A DNA stretch of 64,000 nt, from assembly GCA_023313575.1 (NCBI GenBank), contig JAJTTP010000005.1:1984001-2048000 (forward strand). The letters are read 5' to 3'. The DNA is from Eutypella sp. D-1 (taxonomy: Eukaryota; Ascomycota; Sordariomycetes; Xylariales; Diatrypaceae). A program made the position numbers and the translations under genes. Of this stretch, positions 36,101-48,582 are shown in pieces. The notes under the pieces were generated by a model. It had not been told where the DNA came from. It made no database searches and worked only from the letters and a program-made list of their open reading frames with translations. The stretch's first letter is position 1; every line of letters begins with the position of its first letter.

Positions 36101-39100
36101 TAGAAAGCAGCAGCGGGGGTCGGGTCGTTCTACATGCCGTAGGTACTCAAGTACCTAAGTACTTACAGTAGTGTGGCCCACCTGCAGGCATCTACGAGGT
36201 ACCTAGTATCTTACTTACAAGTATGTAGGTACCCCAGCTACCGTGCAGTCCATGTCAGCAGCAGCGATCTAAGAGATGCCGCACTGTACACTGTGCAGGC
36301 AGTTACGCATCCCTAATGCAAGATTCCGCTCCTCTGCATGCATGGGCTGGCAGGTAGGATGGCGGATCGTCGGAAGGTGGTCATTGCGCAAGAGCAACAA
36401 AAAAAAAACCCCTACTTAGTAGAAGCAAAAAAAACACACTTGGGTAGGTATAACTAGATTGTACATTGGTGCTAGATACGTAAGGTACGAAACGTAGTGT
36501 ATGTAACCTTCCTGTGAGGATATACCTGAATAGGTGGTAACCCACACAGGTATGTAGCTATTTAGGTATCTGCCTAGATATATTCTGGCAGTTGAGTGCG
36601 CAGTTGGTAGATACCTAGGTAGTTATTATGAAATAAAATAGCAAGTCGAATAGCCAATACGGGTGCCCAGTTTCTTCACAATTATCCCTGATTGAATTTT
36701 GATTGGACCCTAGTTGGATCTACGCCACTGCCGCTCTTGCTTGCCAGCAGTTATGTACGACTAGAAGAATAAGTACCTTCAGGGCTAAAAAACGGAGGCA
36801 CCACATAGCATAGATGGGTTATGTACTTCGTACATTAGGAATATTTATGTCCACTACATTTACACATCTACACGTTACCGATCCATCACTCGCAACGGAC
36901 AAATATGATACCACACAACACGACACATAGACAGACAAATACTATGTAGCCAATCACCTTCTGTGGTTGTACTTAGAATCTTAAAATCCGTGAAGGTCAG
37001 CGATCAGTTATGGGCTTCGGCAATCTCATAAAGTCGGTGAGCCGGGCTCGCCCAGAATTATTAACTACCACTGCTAATTACGCGGTATAACGACGAGGTA
37101 GGTACGATTCAATGGGTCTACGGGCTTACCAGCCACTGTCATTAATTTTGCTTTTCTCGGGTTTCTTTTCTATTCCAGTTCTTCCAGTAGAATATGCACC
37201 AATAAAAAGGACTCCTCATGTACAATGTTAAGTAAGGTTCTCCTACGCGACGGATGGCTTGACAACTTTGACAGCGTGGCCAACGCCCCCCTCCCCCTTT
37301 TTTGGCGCTAAATCCTCTCTCCGCTCGCACAGTTTTCGTGGCCACTGCCTACTGGCCCTGCAACAGCAAAAAAGAATAAAGGAAAGGAAATCGGGGTCAA
37401 ACGGGGGACTGGAATGGGGGAATACGAAGCCTTTCACACGCACTCGTTCGCTTCATACCGGCTACGGGGTCGAGGAGTCGAGTAGGTACGAATACATATT
37501 ACATAGTCGTTAAAGAGGAGATCCCGGAAGGGTCAGCCACATGGCCGGCGATCTATATGCATGTCTCTCTCTTTTGAATCATGGTCTTTTTTTGCTAGGG
37601 TTTTGTCTCAGCTCGACAATCACGATTGAGTGAAGGAAGGCAAGCAAGGTGCCTAGACTAGGTATTTATCGGACTCGCGAGGTCACGGGTAGCCATGTGT
37701 GGTGGTTTGCTGTTCTGGTGGTCTTGTGATATTGACATTGATAAGCTATAGAGCTAGTAGACAAGATCCAGCACTAGATGATAAGAGTATGATCGCCATC
37801 TATATGCAAATACAGTAGGTATTTAATATGCCTTTTTGAGTTCTAGGTATGCATGTAAGTAACGCGGACGAACTCTGCTTGGCCCCCATGCCGGCATGCC
37901 GGCAAGCAACTTGACTGACTGGCTTGACTGCAATGCGGAGTTGCCGTGCATCGGTGGATCAGCCAAGTGAGGTCGACGTATAGTAGGTGAGAACCCCTAA
38001 ACGGAATCCAAGGATCTGGGATATTTGGGGGCGAGAGCTCCCTCGCAGACTTCAGACCGATAGGTTGCTCGCAGAGCCCCCTATCCTGTGACCTCACATT
38101 GCTGCGAGGCCCCGAAGCAGCTGCTTTCCATGCAGCGTTCTCTGCTTCTGCATACGTGCCGGAAGAGTTGATACATCTAAACTAGGCTACATGGGAGGCG
38201 ATACAGGCCTCAATCCCATAGCATAGTGGCGCGCCGCAACATGTAGGTACGAGGCGGGGTGACGACATACCGTAGGAGTTAGAGTTTCAATAACCATGTC
38301 ATCATGCCATGCCGCGCTCATGCCATGCACGATGGTGCCCCCATGCACAGCAGCGGATCGTTAACGAACTTCGGGCTCTTCGGTTATCATAATGCAACAA
38401 GACTACACGACTATACTCAGCGAGGACTTCGTGGGGGCCCCTGTCAAGGTCTTAAGTTTGCCAGCTCTCGCCGTGTAGACTTTATATCAACGGCGCCCGG
38501 CGGGTTGAAGCTTGCGTAGTCTCTTTATAGGATGGACTGCTACTATTTCAGGCATCCTGATAAATATCTACGGCAGCCCTAGATCTGGAGTAGGCTACGC
38601 TTTCTATAAGTGACTGTTGAGCGAAAGCAGAAGCCATAGATTTGGTCTAACACGCCATAATTATTCTCTCGCGAGTCATTGTCCAGCCTGAACAAGTATC
38701 GCAGGCCCTATGAGCAATAATACGAAAGCCAGAGATCTACTCCAACAGAAAATGCGCCTCTGGTCTGAATATTCTTGATATCCGATATATTTCGTAACTT
38801 CATTGCAGCTATGCATGATACAACTTCGCAGGGTTAGGATCGCGAATGACACCTTATTTTTGGTACCTACGAAGTCAGGTCCGAGAACCAAGTCTAGATG
38901 TTCACGGTACAGTCAGCAAGCAATCACTTGAGAAATATCTCCCACACATATTATTCCATCGGAAACATATGGGATAATCGTCGGCGAGCTACAACTCCCG
39001 ACGGCAGAGCTTCAAGTAGTTCTGACAATAGCGCTAGCTAACGGATCCTCCGTCCTGACTGCATAGTACGTACAGAAGATAGGTGGAAACGCGCTTATGT

Positions 39101-40404
39101 CATTGCTGCAGTGAGCGGCATATACAGATACATAGCAGCAAAGAATCCGCGATAACGGCTTAAAGCACTCGCATGAGGAAAGTGAACTAACGCACGGCGG
39201 GCAGCGGCTATGCAAATCCAACAATGTCCCTCCCTGGCACCGCCCAATCACGAATTAGGGAGCTTATGCTTCTCTACCCCGGTCTTCGAACCCCCGTGTC
39301 CCTAAGGGCTGCCATGTACTTAGCCCTATGATGAGCGAGCCCGTGCTGGCTGTTGGATGGCTGTTATGTAGGGATCATCAGGACGTTTCAGGCCAGACCA
39401 TTGTCTACCTTCTCAGGCCAGTCAAGTTCCATTCGAAGCACTTCTGTACCAAATTAGCCCAAGAGCTTTCGACGATGGTATCGGAGCGGGGGTCGTCCAG
39501 AGAGTCCCAGGAATGCGGGAGAGACTAGGTACGCACCTTACTTGTAGTTGGCCCAGAGTGTCTCTCCTTTCTTTATTTTATTTACGTATAGCTCGTCATA
39601 GTCTCGTGTTAGAAGACGCCCTACCTTTTCGGGCAGCAGACACAAAACTACGCACAACGTTCTTTCTTGCTACATAATTGATAGCCTAGTTAATTACATA
39701 AGTAGACCGAACTGACCGAGGATCACCGCTACATATTGCCGGCATGTGGAGCCCGGTCCGAGATGGACGAACAACCTTGGAAGTCACAATCGCCCAAGGA
39801 CGTATACGCAGAGGCGTAGAGGCGAAGGCCGAAGAGGCCTATTATGTATAACTGTTTATCAACCTAGTCCAATCCAATCCATTGGCTTGATGTGTTATCG
39901 CTTAGATCAAGAATTTCAACGGTCATCGGCAATTGCGTTTAGTCAATTGCTAAGTCCAGCCCCCCCTTTCCCCCCGGCCCCGAGTCTCTCCACATGAAAG
40001 AGCTGGCAATGAGATTTGGTGAGAAACCTCTCTGCCTCACTCTCACCATGATGGATACACACACGGTAGAGAGATATAATGTACATCACTTATCCATGGA
40101 TATTGGCGAGACCAGGGTTGAGCACTACGTACCCCTTTTTGGGTGGTCCAGCTAACCTCTTGCCACGTTATTGATGACCCAGATCCCAAAACATTGTCTC
40201 GCCCAATCAGCGGCACCCACGTTGACAACCCAGACAACCAGACACCCACCACTCGGATTTTCTATTGGCGGGGGCATGAACCCTGGAGCTGTGGCTAGGT
40301 TGATTGTTATACACTAGGTAACTAACTCAACGATCTCCAAAAAGTCCTGGCTATGTGTGAGATGCTCGTCCGCCGTGTGCCATGTACGAAGTACATCGTA
40401 GTAA

Positions 40405-40428
40405 TTATAATAATAATAATAATAATAA
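40405..40428 (+). repeat. (AAT)n microsatellite
   Basis: A TAA/AAT trinucleotide run of about eight copies, about 270 bp from the long A tract. Confidence 0.85.
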
Positions 40429-40691
40429 GGAACTTGCCGGCTGTACGTAAATCTAAACGCCCTGAACGCCGCCAGCGGTATATTCCAACAATGAGGACCC
40501 AGTCGTCGACTCCGGGCCGGGGATGAATCCTTCGAGCGCGGCTTCTTTGAGAAACCTCATGACGATAATGATCAAGGTAATAGAGACCGGAGAAGTACGT
40601 AACAGCACACCGTAGATTCAGTGGCAGTGTGTGGCTTTTCTTATCGGGTACGCAACGTATGAGGAAACCTAGACTATTAAAAAACGAAACC

Positions 40692-40696
<5 letters not shown>

Positions 40697-40734
<38 letters not shown>

Positions 40735-40744
40735 TTTTTTTTTT
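40697..40744 (+). repeat. A36-C-T11 homopolymer pair
   Basis: Thirty-six A are followed by a single C and eleven T. It could be the poly(A) tail of an old retroposed insertion on the plus strand, or simple slippage. The upstream sequence carries no recognisable LINE frame. Confidence 0.85.
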
Positions 40745-43700
40745 GCGATTTTCCAACGGCCTTTCTCGTTTCAGACATTGAGGATAGAAGTGTGTACTCG
40801 ATTGTGGTACATCTATCTGTACTTCCACCCGTGCTGTTCCCAAACTTGGATTTTGATTCGACAAAAATGATGCATGGGCGGACCGTTTTTCGTGCTGGAG
40901 GTACATGCGTGTATATTATGTGTGCGTGTGCGTGTGGGGATTACCACCCACATCCACATACACCCACACATAGATGCATCCTTTCGGGACGCGCAGAACG
41001 ACCCAGGCAAGACATATGGTACTTAAAACCCGAGACACAATACTTCGTGATAGGAGCTGAGATCTAGATAGCGGAGCCTCCCTCCCTCTCTGCGCTGATT
41101 TGTCTAACTGTTTCTCCTCCCTCTGCTTACTATATGGTACGTCTACTTGTACGTAGACGCGGGCTAGCATCTAGGTAGTTGAAGTAGACTTGGATATACG
41201 CCACTTTCCTACCGTTGATTCGTCGGGATGGGGGTGGGAAGGGTCCCGAAACATATAGGGCTACCTCACTAGAGACACACGACGAAAAGCTGGCCGTGTG
41301 ATGCTACCAGCTAACTAATAACAAAGTCAGACGGGCGAGTTAGGGAACCCGCCATGGCCAGGTGGCGTCGATGGAATACCACTCTTGGAAAACAACAACA
41401 TAGGCCGCCGGCCTCATTGGAGGGAGACTGTCAGGAAATGGGGTCCCTCTTGCCAGGCCAATTAACCGCCGATCCAATTGGACCTGGGAACGTGGACAAG
41501 ATGCACGACATACCTACCTACAGCATCCATCTGCTCACACGCACACTCGAGGCTCTATAGAACATGGAAAATCTATCTCGGTAACGAGAGGCTAGGCCTA
41601 AGGATGTCTACCCATAAATTCTAAGACACGGGGTCACGAGAAGAGCGCCTTGGTTATCATATACACCCTACTCTCCCCGTCGCTTGGGACGCCATCAACG
41701 TGATGGAGGAAGACTATTCGCCCCGTTCATACTAGGTTGGGGGGCGTAGGACACAGAAGAGGTATCTCGCGGCCTCTCTCGTACAAGAAGTAGAACAAGT
41801 AGTAGTAAACTAGAGCTTAGCTTTGTAGGTTCCACGACTGCCAGCCCAGCTTACCCGTCAACTTGTCACTTCCTTCTACCTTGATGGTTCTCGTCTCGTT
41901 TCCAGTTTGTTTCTCATTCGAGGTGATTCTCCCCCTTAACCTATCGGATCCGAGTCAACCGTAATTCGGAGGCTCCAACGCAGCGGCGAACCAACCGCCC
42001 AGCCCCCGGTCTATGCGCTGATAGAAACAACAACTCACTCAATTCACCTACGTACCAGCCCTGTGTAGTACATAGATTAGTTGATTAGCAAGTAGTAGTA
42101 TTCTACCTAAGTAGGTTCTATACGACGATCTCTAGGGATCTGCTTGGAAGATGGAACTGGTTTTAGTTACTAACAAAATATATCCCTGTAAGCTCGTGCG
42201 AGCGAAAGACGCACCCCGCGCCGCCTAATCCCCTTGCAGTAATAATTCAGTCCTTTCACCGCTACTTCGACCCCTGCAAGCCAGATCTTAACGCAACCCC
42301 CCTCACACCCCCCGGTTCTGAACTCCCCCTCCTCCCACTTAACTACCAACCTCCCCCCCCCTCGAAAGGACCTCCAGCCGCAAAATCCCTGCCTCTGGCG
42401 CACCACACCGCACCCCACTCATCGCCGCTTCTTGTCCGATGATCGCGGAATTATGTTTAACTAACGGTTCAGGTACCCTCTTCTTTCCGAGCAATCTCAC
42501 CCATAATGACCATTGTAATATAAGCTGAACAGCTACGTATCTAGACGAGCAAGAGACAATTGGAACGCTGAACGCGGGGGTTGGCGATAGCACATCCTCG
42601 TACACACATTGGCGTCATTGCGACGCTTGTGACTTTTTAAGGTTTTTGGTATATATGCTTTTCTTCAAAAGAAAAAGTCCTTGGCTGGGTTGGCGATAGC
42701 ATAGGTAGAAAACAAGGGCTCAAACGTGATAGTGACAGGAACAATCCCTAACGTCTGCTCGGCCAGCCAGCCAGCCCGCCCGAGCCCGGCCAGCCATCGT
42801 CGCTATCCCCATGTAAGTTCGAGAAGGCACCCCGGCCTTCATGGTTTACTGCACACACTATGAACCGATGGATGGGCGAACCCTCGACCCTCGACCCTCA
42901 ATTGCCAGCCCTTGCGGTGGTGGTGGCTGGATCTGGACATAGGTAGGTAGTAACCGCCGCTCACTCCGCTGGCGTTCACCGGTGTGATTGGCGGCTTGAT
43001 TCTAGTTTCATCGGTTTCCCCCCTTCCTTTTCCCAACGGCGTTCACTGCGTTCATCATTCATCGGTATCGCGATGACTAGTTAGTTCGAACGAACAAGCC
43101 CCTTCCGCATTTCATTCTCCTGCCCTTCCGGACGGGTGGGCAGGAAGGCAGGTGGTAGCTGAACAGAGAGAGGGAGGGACATAGCCCGCCAATGTTACTC
43201 TAGACTGACCGGGTCTATTCCACGAGCTCAGGGGTCCCTCCGTCCGCCTGTCTACCCGGTCCTTAACCAACTAGCTAGATACTGTCTTCCTTTCTGACTA
43301 CCCGCCACCTCAACCCGGGATATTAACGCCCTGGCTCTGGTCAACCTCCTACCTGTAGGACGTGGAGATTACACGGATCTGCTCCTGACACGATCTCCTT
43401 GTGCAACACGGGATGCGAGGGAAGAGGGAAAAAAGGAATTCATTGTTCTGCCGAGTTATTCGATAATTCGGGGTTCTTGGGGTCTACGGTATCGAGAACC
43501 GGTGCAGGGAGCTCAATCCCTTAGCTCGGCCCCGAAATGAAGGAATAACCAGGTAGGCTCTGTAATTCATCATGGTTATGGTTATCGTATATACGGGTAC
43601 AGTAAAAACTGCCTTGAGATTCCCAGACTGCCTGGCCGCAATGGGTAGCCCGTCCATCATTATCGAATGATCACCCCAATAAGCATGCGCTAACCCAACT

Positions 43701-43779
43701 TAAAAAGATTATAACCATGGGTGTGTGGGTGGCATCGGGCCAGCGAACAAGGCTTGATCGTGAACAAGGTTTCTGTGGC

Positions 43780-43795
43780 GGGGGGGGGGGGGGGG
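43780..43795 (+). repeat. G16 homopolymer
   Basis: An uninterrupted G run inside the gene desert. Confidence 0.85.
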
Positions 43796-44262
43796 TTTAG
43801 GGGGATGGGGGGATCATCCCTCCCAGCAAATGGTCGCCCATCAGTTTGAGTTTGTTGCCTCCGCCTTTCTCGTATGCCTCTCAAAACTCTCATTAAGGTT
43901 GATATCCTTGATGAAGGATTTCCTTGCTGTGCTAAACCAACGTCTTTTACGAAACCTAAAGATCCTCTGGGCCGACAGCAAATATTGTAGCGTATGAAGG
44001 GGTGATGGGGGGAAGGGGGGTAGTTGATTAATGACCAGTCTCTTTGGAGGGTCAAGTCCACCGAGCAGAGCGAGGCCACAGATAGGAGGCCAAATAACTA
44101 GTCCGTGTATGTAATAGGCGACAGGTGAGATGACGCTATCGACAGGAAGGGGAATCTATTGAAGAGTGAAACCGGTGGTTTTCCTTCCCCTTCCCCTTCT
44201 ATCACCCTTCGATATTCTTCTCCCCTCCTTACGGGCAGCACATCGCTGATCTGAAGAAAGAC

Positions 44263-44298
44263 ATCTCACAATCTCACAATCTCACAATCTCACAATCT
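44263..44298 (+). repeat. Octamer array (ATCTCACA)4
   Basis: Four perfect tandem copies of an eight-base unit plus a partial copy, intergenic. Confidence 0.9.
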
Positions 44299-47200
44299 TA
44301 TCGTGCGTGCATTGTACATCCCGTAGTTTGAAGGAAGCGGCAGCGGTAGCGGTGGGCCCAACCGCGCGCGTGTATCCGAGAACGACTGCCACCCCAACCC
44401 CCATCTAGCCATCTTCCCCCCCTCCTCTTCCCCGGCTCACTAGTTCGTACGTAGCCCTTCCTGCGTAGCTAATGTATGGCGAGCCGATACGACTACATAT
44501 CCGCACTCTACATACATACACATACATATACGCCTATGCCTATGTGCCTATAGCTACCGTACATACATGATACATGATGCTCTAGTTCCAGGCAGCGGGC
44601 TCCCAGAAACTGCCAGATAGACAGGCGCGCATACATACAGATACATACATAAGTGCAAGGGCAAAAGGGTGGTTGCCGCTACATACATATATGGCTCTTT
44701 ACCGGGCTTCTTGTGCGTGTGTTGCTGTCGCCGCCGCTAATGCTGGTATGAGGCGCGTAGTATCGCGAGAGATCTGAGAGACATGGGTATGGTTGTCCAG
44801 AGAAAAAAAAAAGCACCTACTTATATACGTACATCTACATATGCTACAGACTACAGATATTTACATCAGACCGGTATCCATCATGTGGGCCGCCATGTCG
44901 AATTTCGATCAAGCAAAAAGCCGCACGTCGCGTCCCATATGCATATTACCTGACAATATGTATCGGACCATATATAGTAGTAGAAGCAGCAACAGCAGGA
45001 GATTATTAGATAGATAGGGTCGGACTAGTCCAGCCCAGGCCGGTACGATATGAGTTATGATAGGGGCCGTCGGGCGTGTGTGGATTGCAAAACTCTTATT
45101 CTCGACCGGTAGCTGGCACTTCGACCTATACGTATCCCACCGGCGACGACCCGAGCAGTCTCGTCTCTCGAGTTTATGTGAGCGTTGTTGTCCGCGTGGT
45201 CGGTATCATGGTCGGTAGCAAAGAAGGACAGACGGTCAGGTAGGTAGATGAACATGTATCGATACTACCACCACATAAGCCAACCATCGCGTCCATGCGG
45301 GTTGCGTACATTAGGGGCAAGGAACACCATGCTTACGCGCATATAATCTACCGCACAATGCATCGTACATCTTACATACAAAAGTAGGTGAATGTAGTTA
45401 GTCCCTCTGCGTGCATTTTCTTGTTCAACAACCCCACGAAATGAGCGGCGGTAGCGACAGAGGTAGACGGGCGGCTACGGTTCAGCTACTAGTCAATGTC
45501 GTGTGCCATGGGAAGAAGCATCAGCTGTAAAGCAAGCAAGAATCGCTGTGGCGGCGGTAACGGTAGCGGTAGCAGCGGCGGCGGTGGCGGCAGCAGCGAT
45601 GATGGCGGGCAGCCGCCGCGCAGCAGTAGTGGGCCAGGGTATGTAGTGAAATACACTACTCAACATAACAAAACAAAGGCGGACAGGCAGGCAAGCAAGC
45701 AAGCAACCGAGAAGCATGTAGGAATCCTGTAGGTATGATACGCATATGCTTTCTAGCGGCAAAGGGCTGTCAGGCCCCTGGCTTCGCCAGATAGATACTA
45801 GCTGGTCTAGGTGGCCTGGGCTGGCACGGCGCCTGTATAACCTCGAGCTGACGGTATCCCGCGTGGGTAATCTCTTCTCTGTTTCCATGTAGGGTTATTT
45901 GTTGTCTCTTTCGCTTCCTGGGTCTTTTGTTTTGCCCCTTTAATCGAAGTTGGTGTTCCTGGTGGGAGGCTGGCGAAGGGCTGGCCCGGAGTCTTTCCAC
46001 TTCGGACTCGAGCAACCCGCCAGCTAAGCCAGCCTGCTAACTAATTCATCCAGCCCAGACCAGCCAAACCTGTTGTCGAGTGACCATGAACCATCGATCC
46101 GTTCCGATGAGCCACTGAGACTAGATTAATGGCGTGGATATCTCGAGGTAACAAGAGGAGTGGAGGCAGGAGAGGGGGGGGCTCTTCTAGATCCACCTCT
46201 TCGTCAACAGCCAATCGATCGGCCTCGTCTGACCGGGACAGGAGGCCAGATCTAGAGGCCCGCTGCGACCACCAAGTACGACGCGTCGTCTACAAGACAA
46301 GCAGAGCTACTGAGATCGAGTTACTGGTCATGTCGACATGCAGACGCCCGGTGGGAGGTGCTGTGCAAGGGGCCCGGCCGTCTCGTGCCATACCTGGCTA
46401 CACAGACATTATTCACTCACTCGCTCACTCAGACTAGCATTCACCTCTAGGGCTATCTATTATAACTACATGCTACATGGGCTCATGGGTTACGTGGCTG
46501 GACTTGCTGCGCGGAAGTTCCGAGGTGCCGATATAGGCATGCTCAGTAGAGTTAGACGGCGGGAATCTCGATCGGTTTGAGTTGAGCATAATTATCTCGC
46601 CGTCATGAATACATTGTATCGTGGCACCTTCAAGGCCCGTCATTCTGCGAGCGAAGCAAGATTTCTAGTTGTAAAGCCCTCGATAGTGGATAGGTTCAGT
46701 CTTCACGAGAAACCGTGAACGGGGCGCTCCTCTTTTCCTGATAGGGGTGCCCAGCGTCCTCAGTGACACTGAGCCCCAGCCGCTTAGGATGCACAGGCCT
46801 TCCGGCTCGGAGTGGCAATCTATGCCGGCAATAGCGCAGAGAATTTTAGGGGGGGGGGGTGTGAGAGCAGGATGGGTAGGCTGGGAATGCAAGCCGACTC
46901 GACGACGGATGCTCCCCCCTACCGACCCCCTCGTCCACCCATGCTTGGGATGTTGATATACAGATATGAAGCGTTCACACATATGTCTACGTGCACGTAT
47001 ACATATGGAATATAGGACGCAGAGTACATCCACCCCAATCTTCTGATAGTATGAACGTCTGGCGCAACAGCGTACCAATGCCCAGCCCGCCTCTATGTAG
47101 TATCACCTCTCGCCACACGCAACGCTAGCTTACATACAACCTCCACCGCTTATATAGCAGAAGGGGTGCTGGGGTTGAAGAGGGGGACGGCTCAATAGTG

Positions 47201-48582
47201 GATAGCCAGTCAAGCCAGCGTTACGCTGGAGATAGACGATGATACGTACAAAGCAAGTAATAATGGCGGTGGGAACTCCCGCCGCCGTTTCTCATCGCCG
47301 TTGCCAGTAGTGTTGCTACCGTGAGTGTGAACATATGACTAGAGAATGAGTAGGTTATCTATGCACAATGTATGTGTGTCCTTTTGTCAATTCCTTGGGC
47401 TTATGCCTCCTTAGGAATTGATCATTTATCTGGTAATCGTAGATCTCTGTCACTAACACACCCCCCCTCCCTTCTTTTATGTTTCCCCCACATCTACCAT
47501 GATGCTGTGCATTCGTTGCCGTCGATTGTTAGAATGTAGGTGCTGCAAGCGTCAGCACTACATAGCCAAGCTCTCTGGGAAGCGATAGATAATGATAGGC
47601 AACAGGCGGGCGGGAGGCGTCAGGACGGCCCGTAGAGGAAGCACGGTGCCTGCTCACAAGAATCCAGTTGAGGGGGGGAGGGGGGACAACGGAATATACG
47701 CCGGATACATCCCTCTGTAGCTACTATCGCGGTGAAAAGACGCCGCTATTGCACCCCCTAAGCCACACAAACGATACTGTATGTCGTCTGATGGTCTGGG
47801 AAGGGGAAGGTCTCCGAATAGGCCAGCAATGTGCGAGGAAAGGGCTCTGACTGCATCACACCGCAAATGCAGAGACTTCGCTTCCCAAGCAAAGGCCGTA
47901 ACAGCCGGCCGGCGCCGATGGTCGGCCCCCCTTATAAACAGACAGAGAGACGGTGGGTAGACAGTGTCTTTCGCCTCCGATCTCCTGTCTCTTATTTTGT
48001 GTATCCCCAAAGCAGCACCCGATTGGTTGCCTGAATTTGTTTGGTCACAGTAGGGTGGTCATGCTTATTTTCGTGCCATATGGAAAATCCGATTTTTCCT
48101 CAGGATCTAGAACGTTGTCTCTTTAGTCAAAGTCGTGCCCGGTGTGACGAGACAAGAGGCGGCGATGGGTGGTGGTAGTGGTTGGTGATGGTTACTAAAA
48201 TGTGGAACAAGGAGAACTAAACAACTAAACTAGCACGAGTCAAGAACCTATGTCGCAACTACAAGAAAAATGTCACGTGTTTTCGCGACTAGTTTCTAGT
48301 TTCCTTTGTAGTTTTGTAGTTTTGTAGTTACAGTCGCGGTGTTGTTGAGGTGTACAATAAGTAGAAAGAGTTTGTTACTACGGGTAGCTCAATGCCACGA
48401 AACTATGACGTCCAGGTAATTCCCAACCCGCGTTCCACTACATCGCATTTAACTCCCTTGTTGTGCGGAATTGTGGCAATGTCAGATCCACCCGTGCCGC
48501 AGTATCACGTCAATACACCACCAACATCATCACCACCACCAAGAGTAGCAGGCTTAGCAACGCATTCATCATCATCAACCCA

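Larger units (their letters stand above)
36101..48582. other. Right part of the gene desert, rich in simple repeats
   Basis: No gene is supported. It holds TACCTAGGTA-type palindromic words at 36138-36240 and 36440-36625. It also holds an AAT trinucleotide run (about 40405-40428), A36-C-T11 (40697-40744) and a G16 run (43780-43795). Further on are an ATCTCACA octamer array (44263-44298), CATA tetramers (44510-44530 and 44629-44653), GGC/AGC triplets (45549-45629) and TTTTGTAG repeats (about 48304-48330). Frames such as 43690-44079, 45493-45888 and 47654-48010 are shadows of these low-complexity tracts. Confidence 0.55.

Noticed and set aside
40322..40906. 194-codon minus-strand frame
   Set aside because: It contains poly-Phe and poly-Ile stretches from the A36 tract and the AAT repeat, so it is not a plausible protein.
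45493..45888. Ala-rich minus frame and Gly/Ser-rich plus frame
   Set aside because: Both are translations of a GGC/AGC triplet tract.
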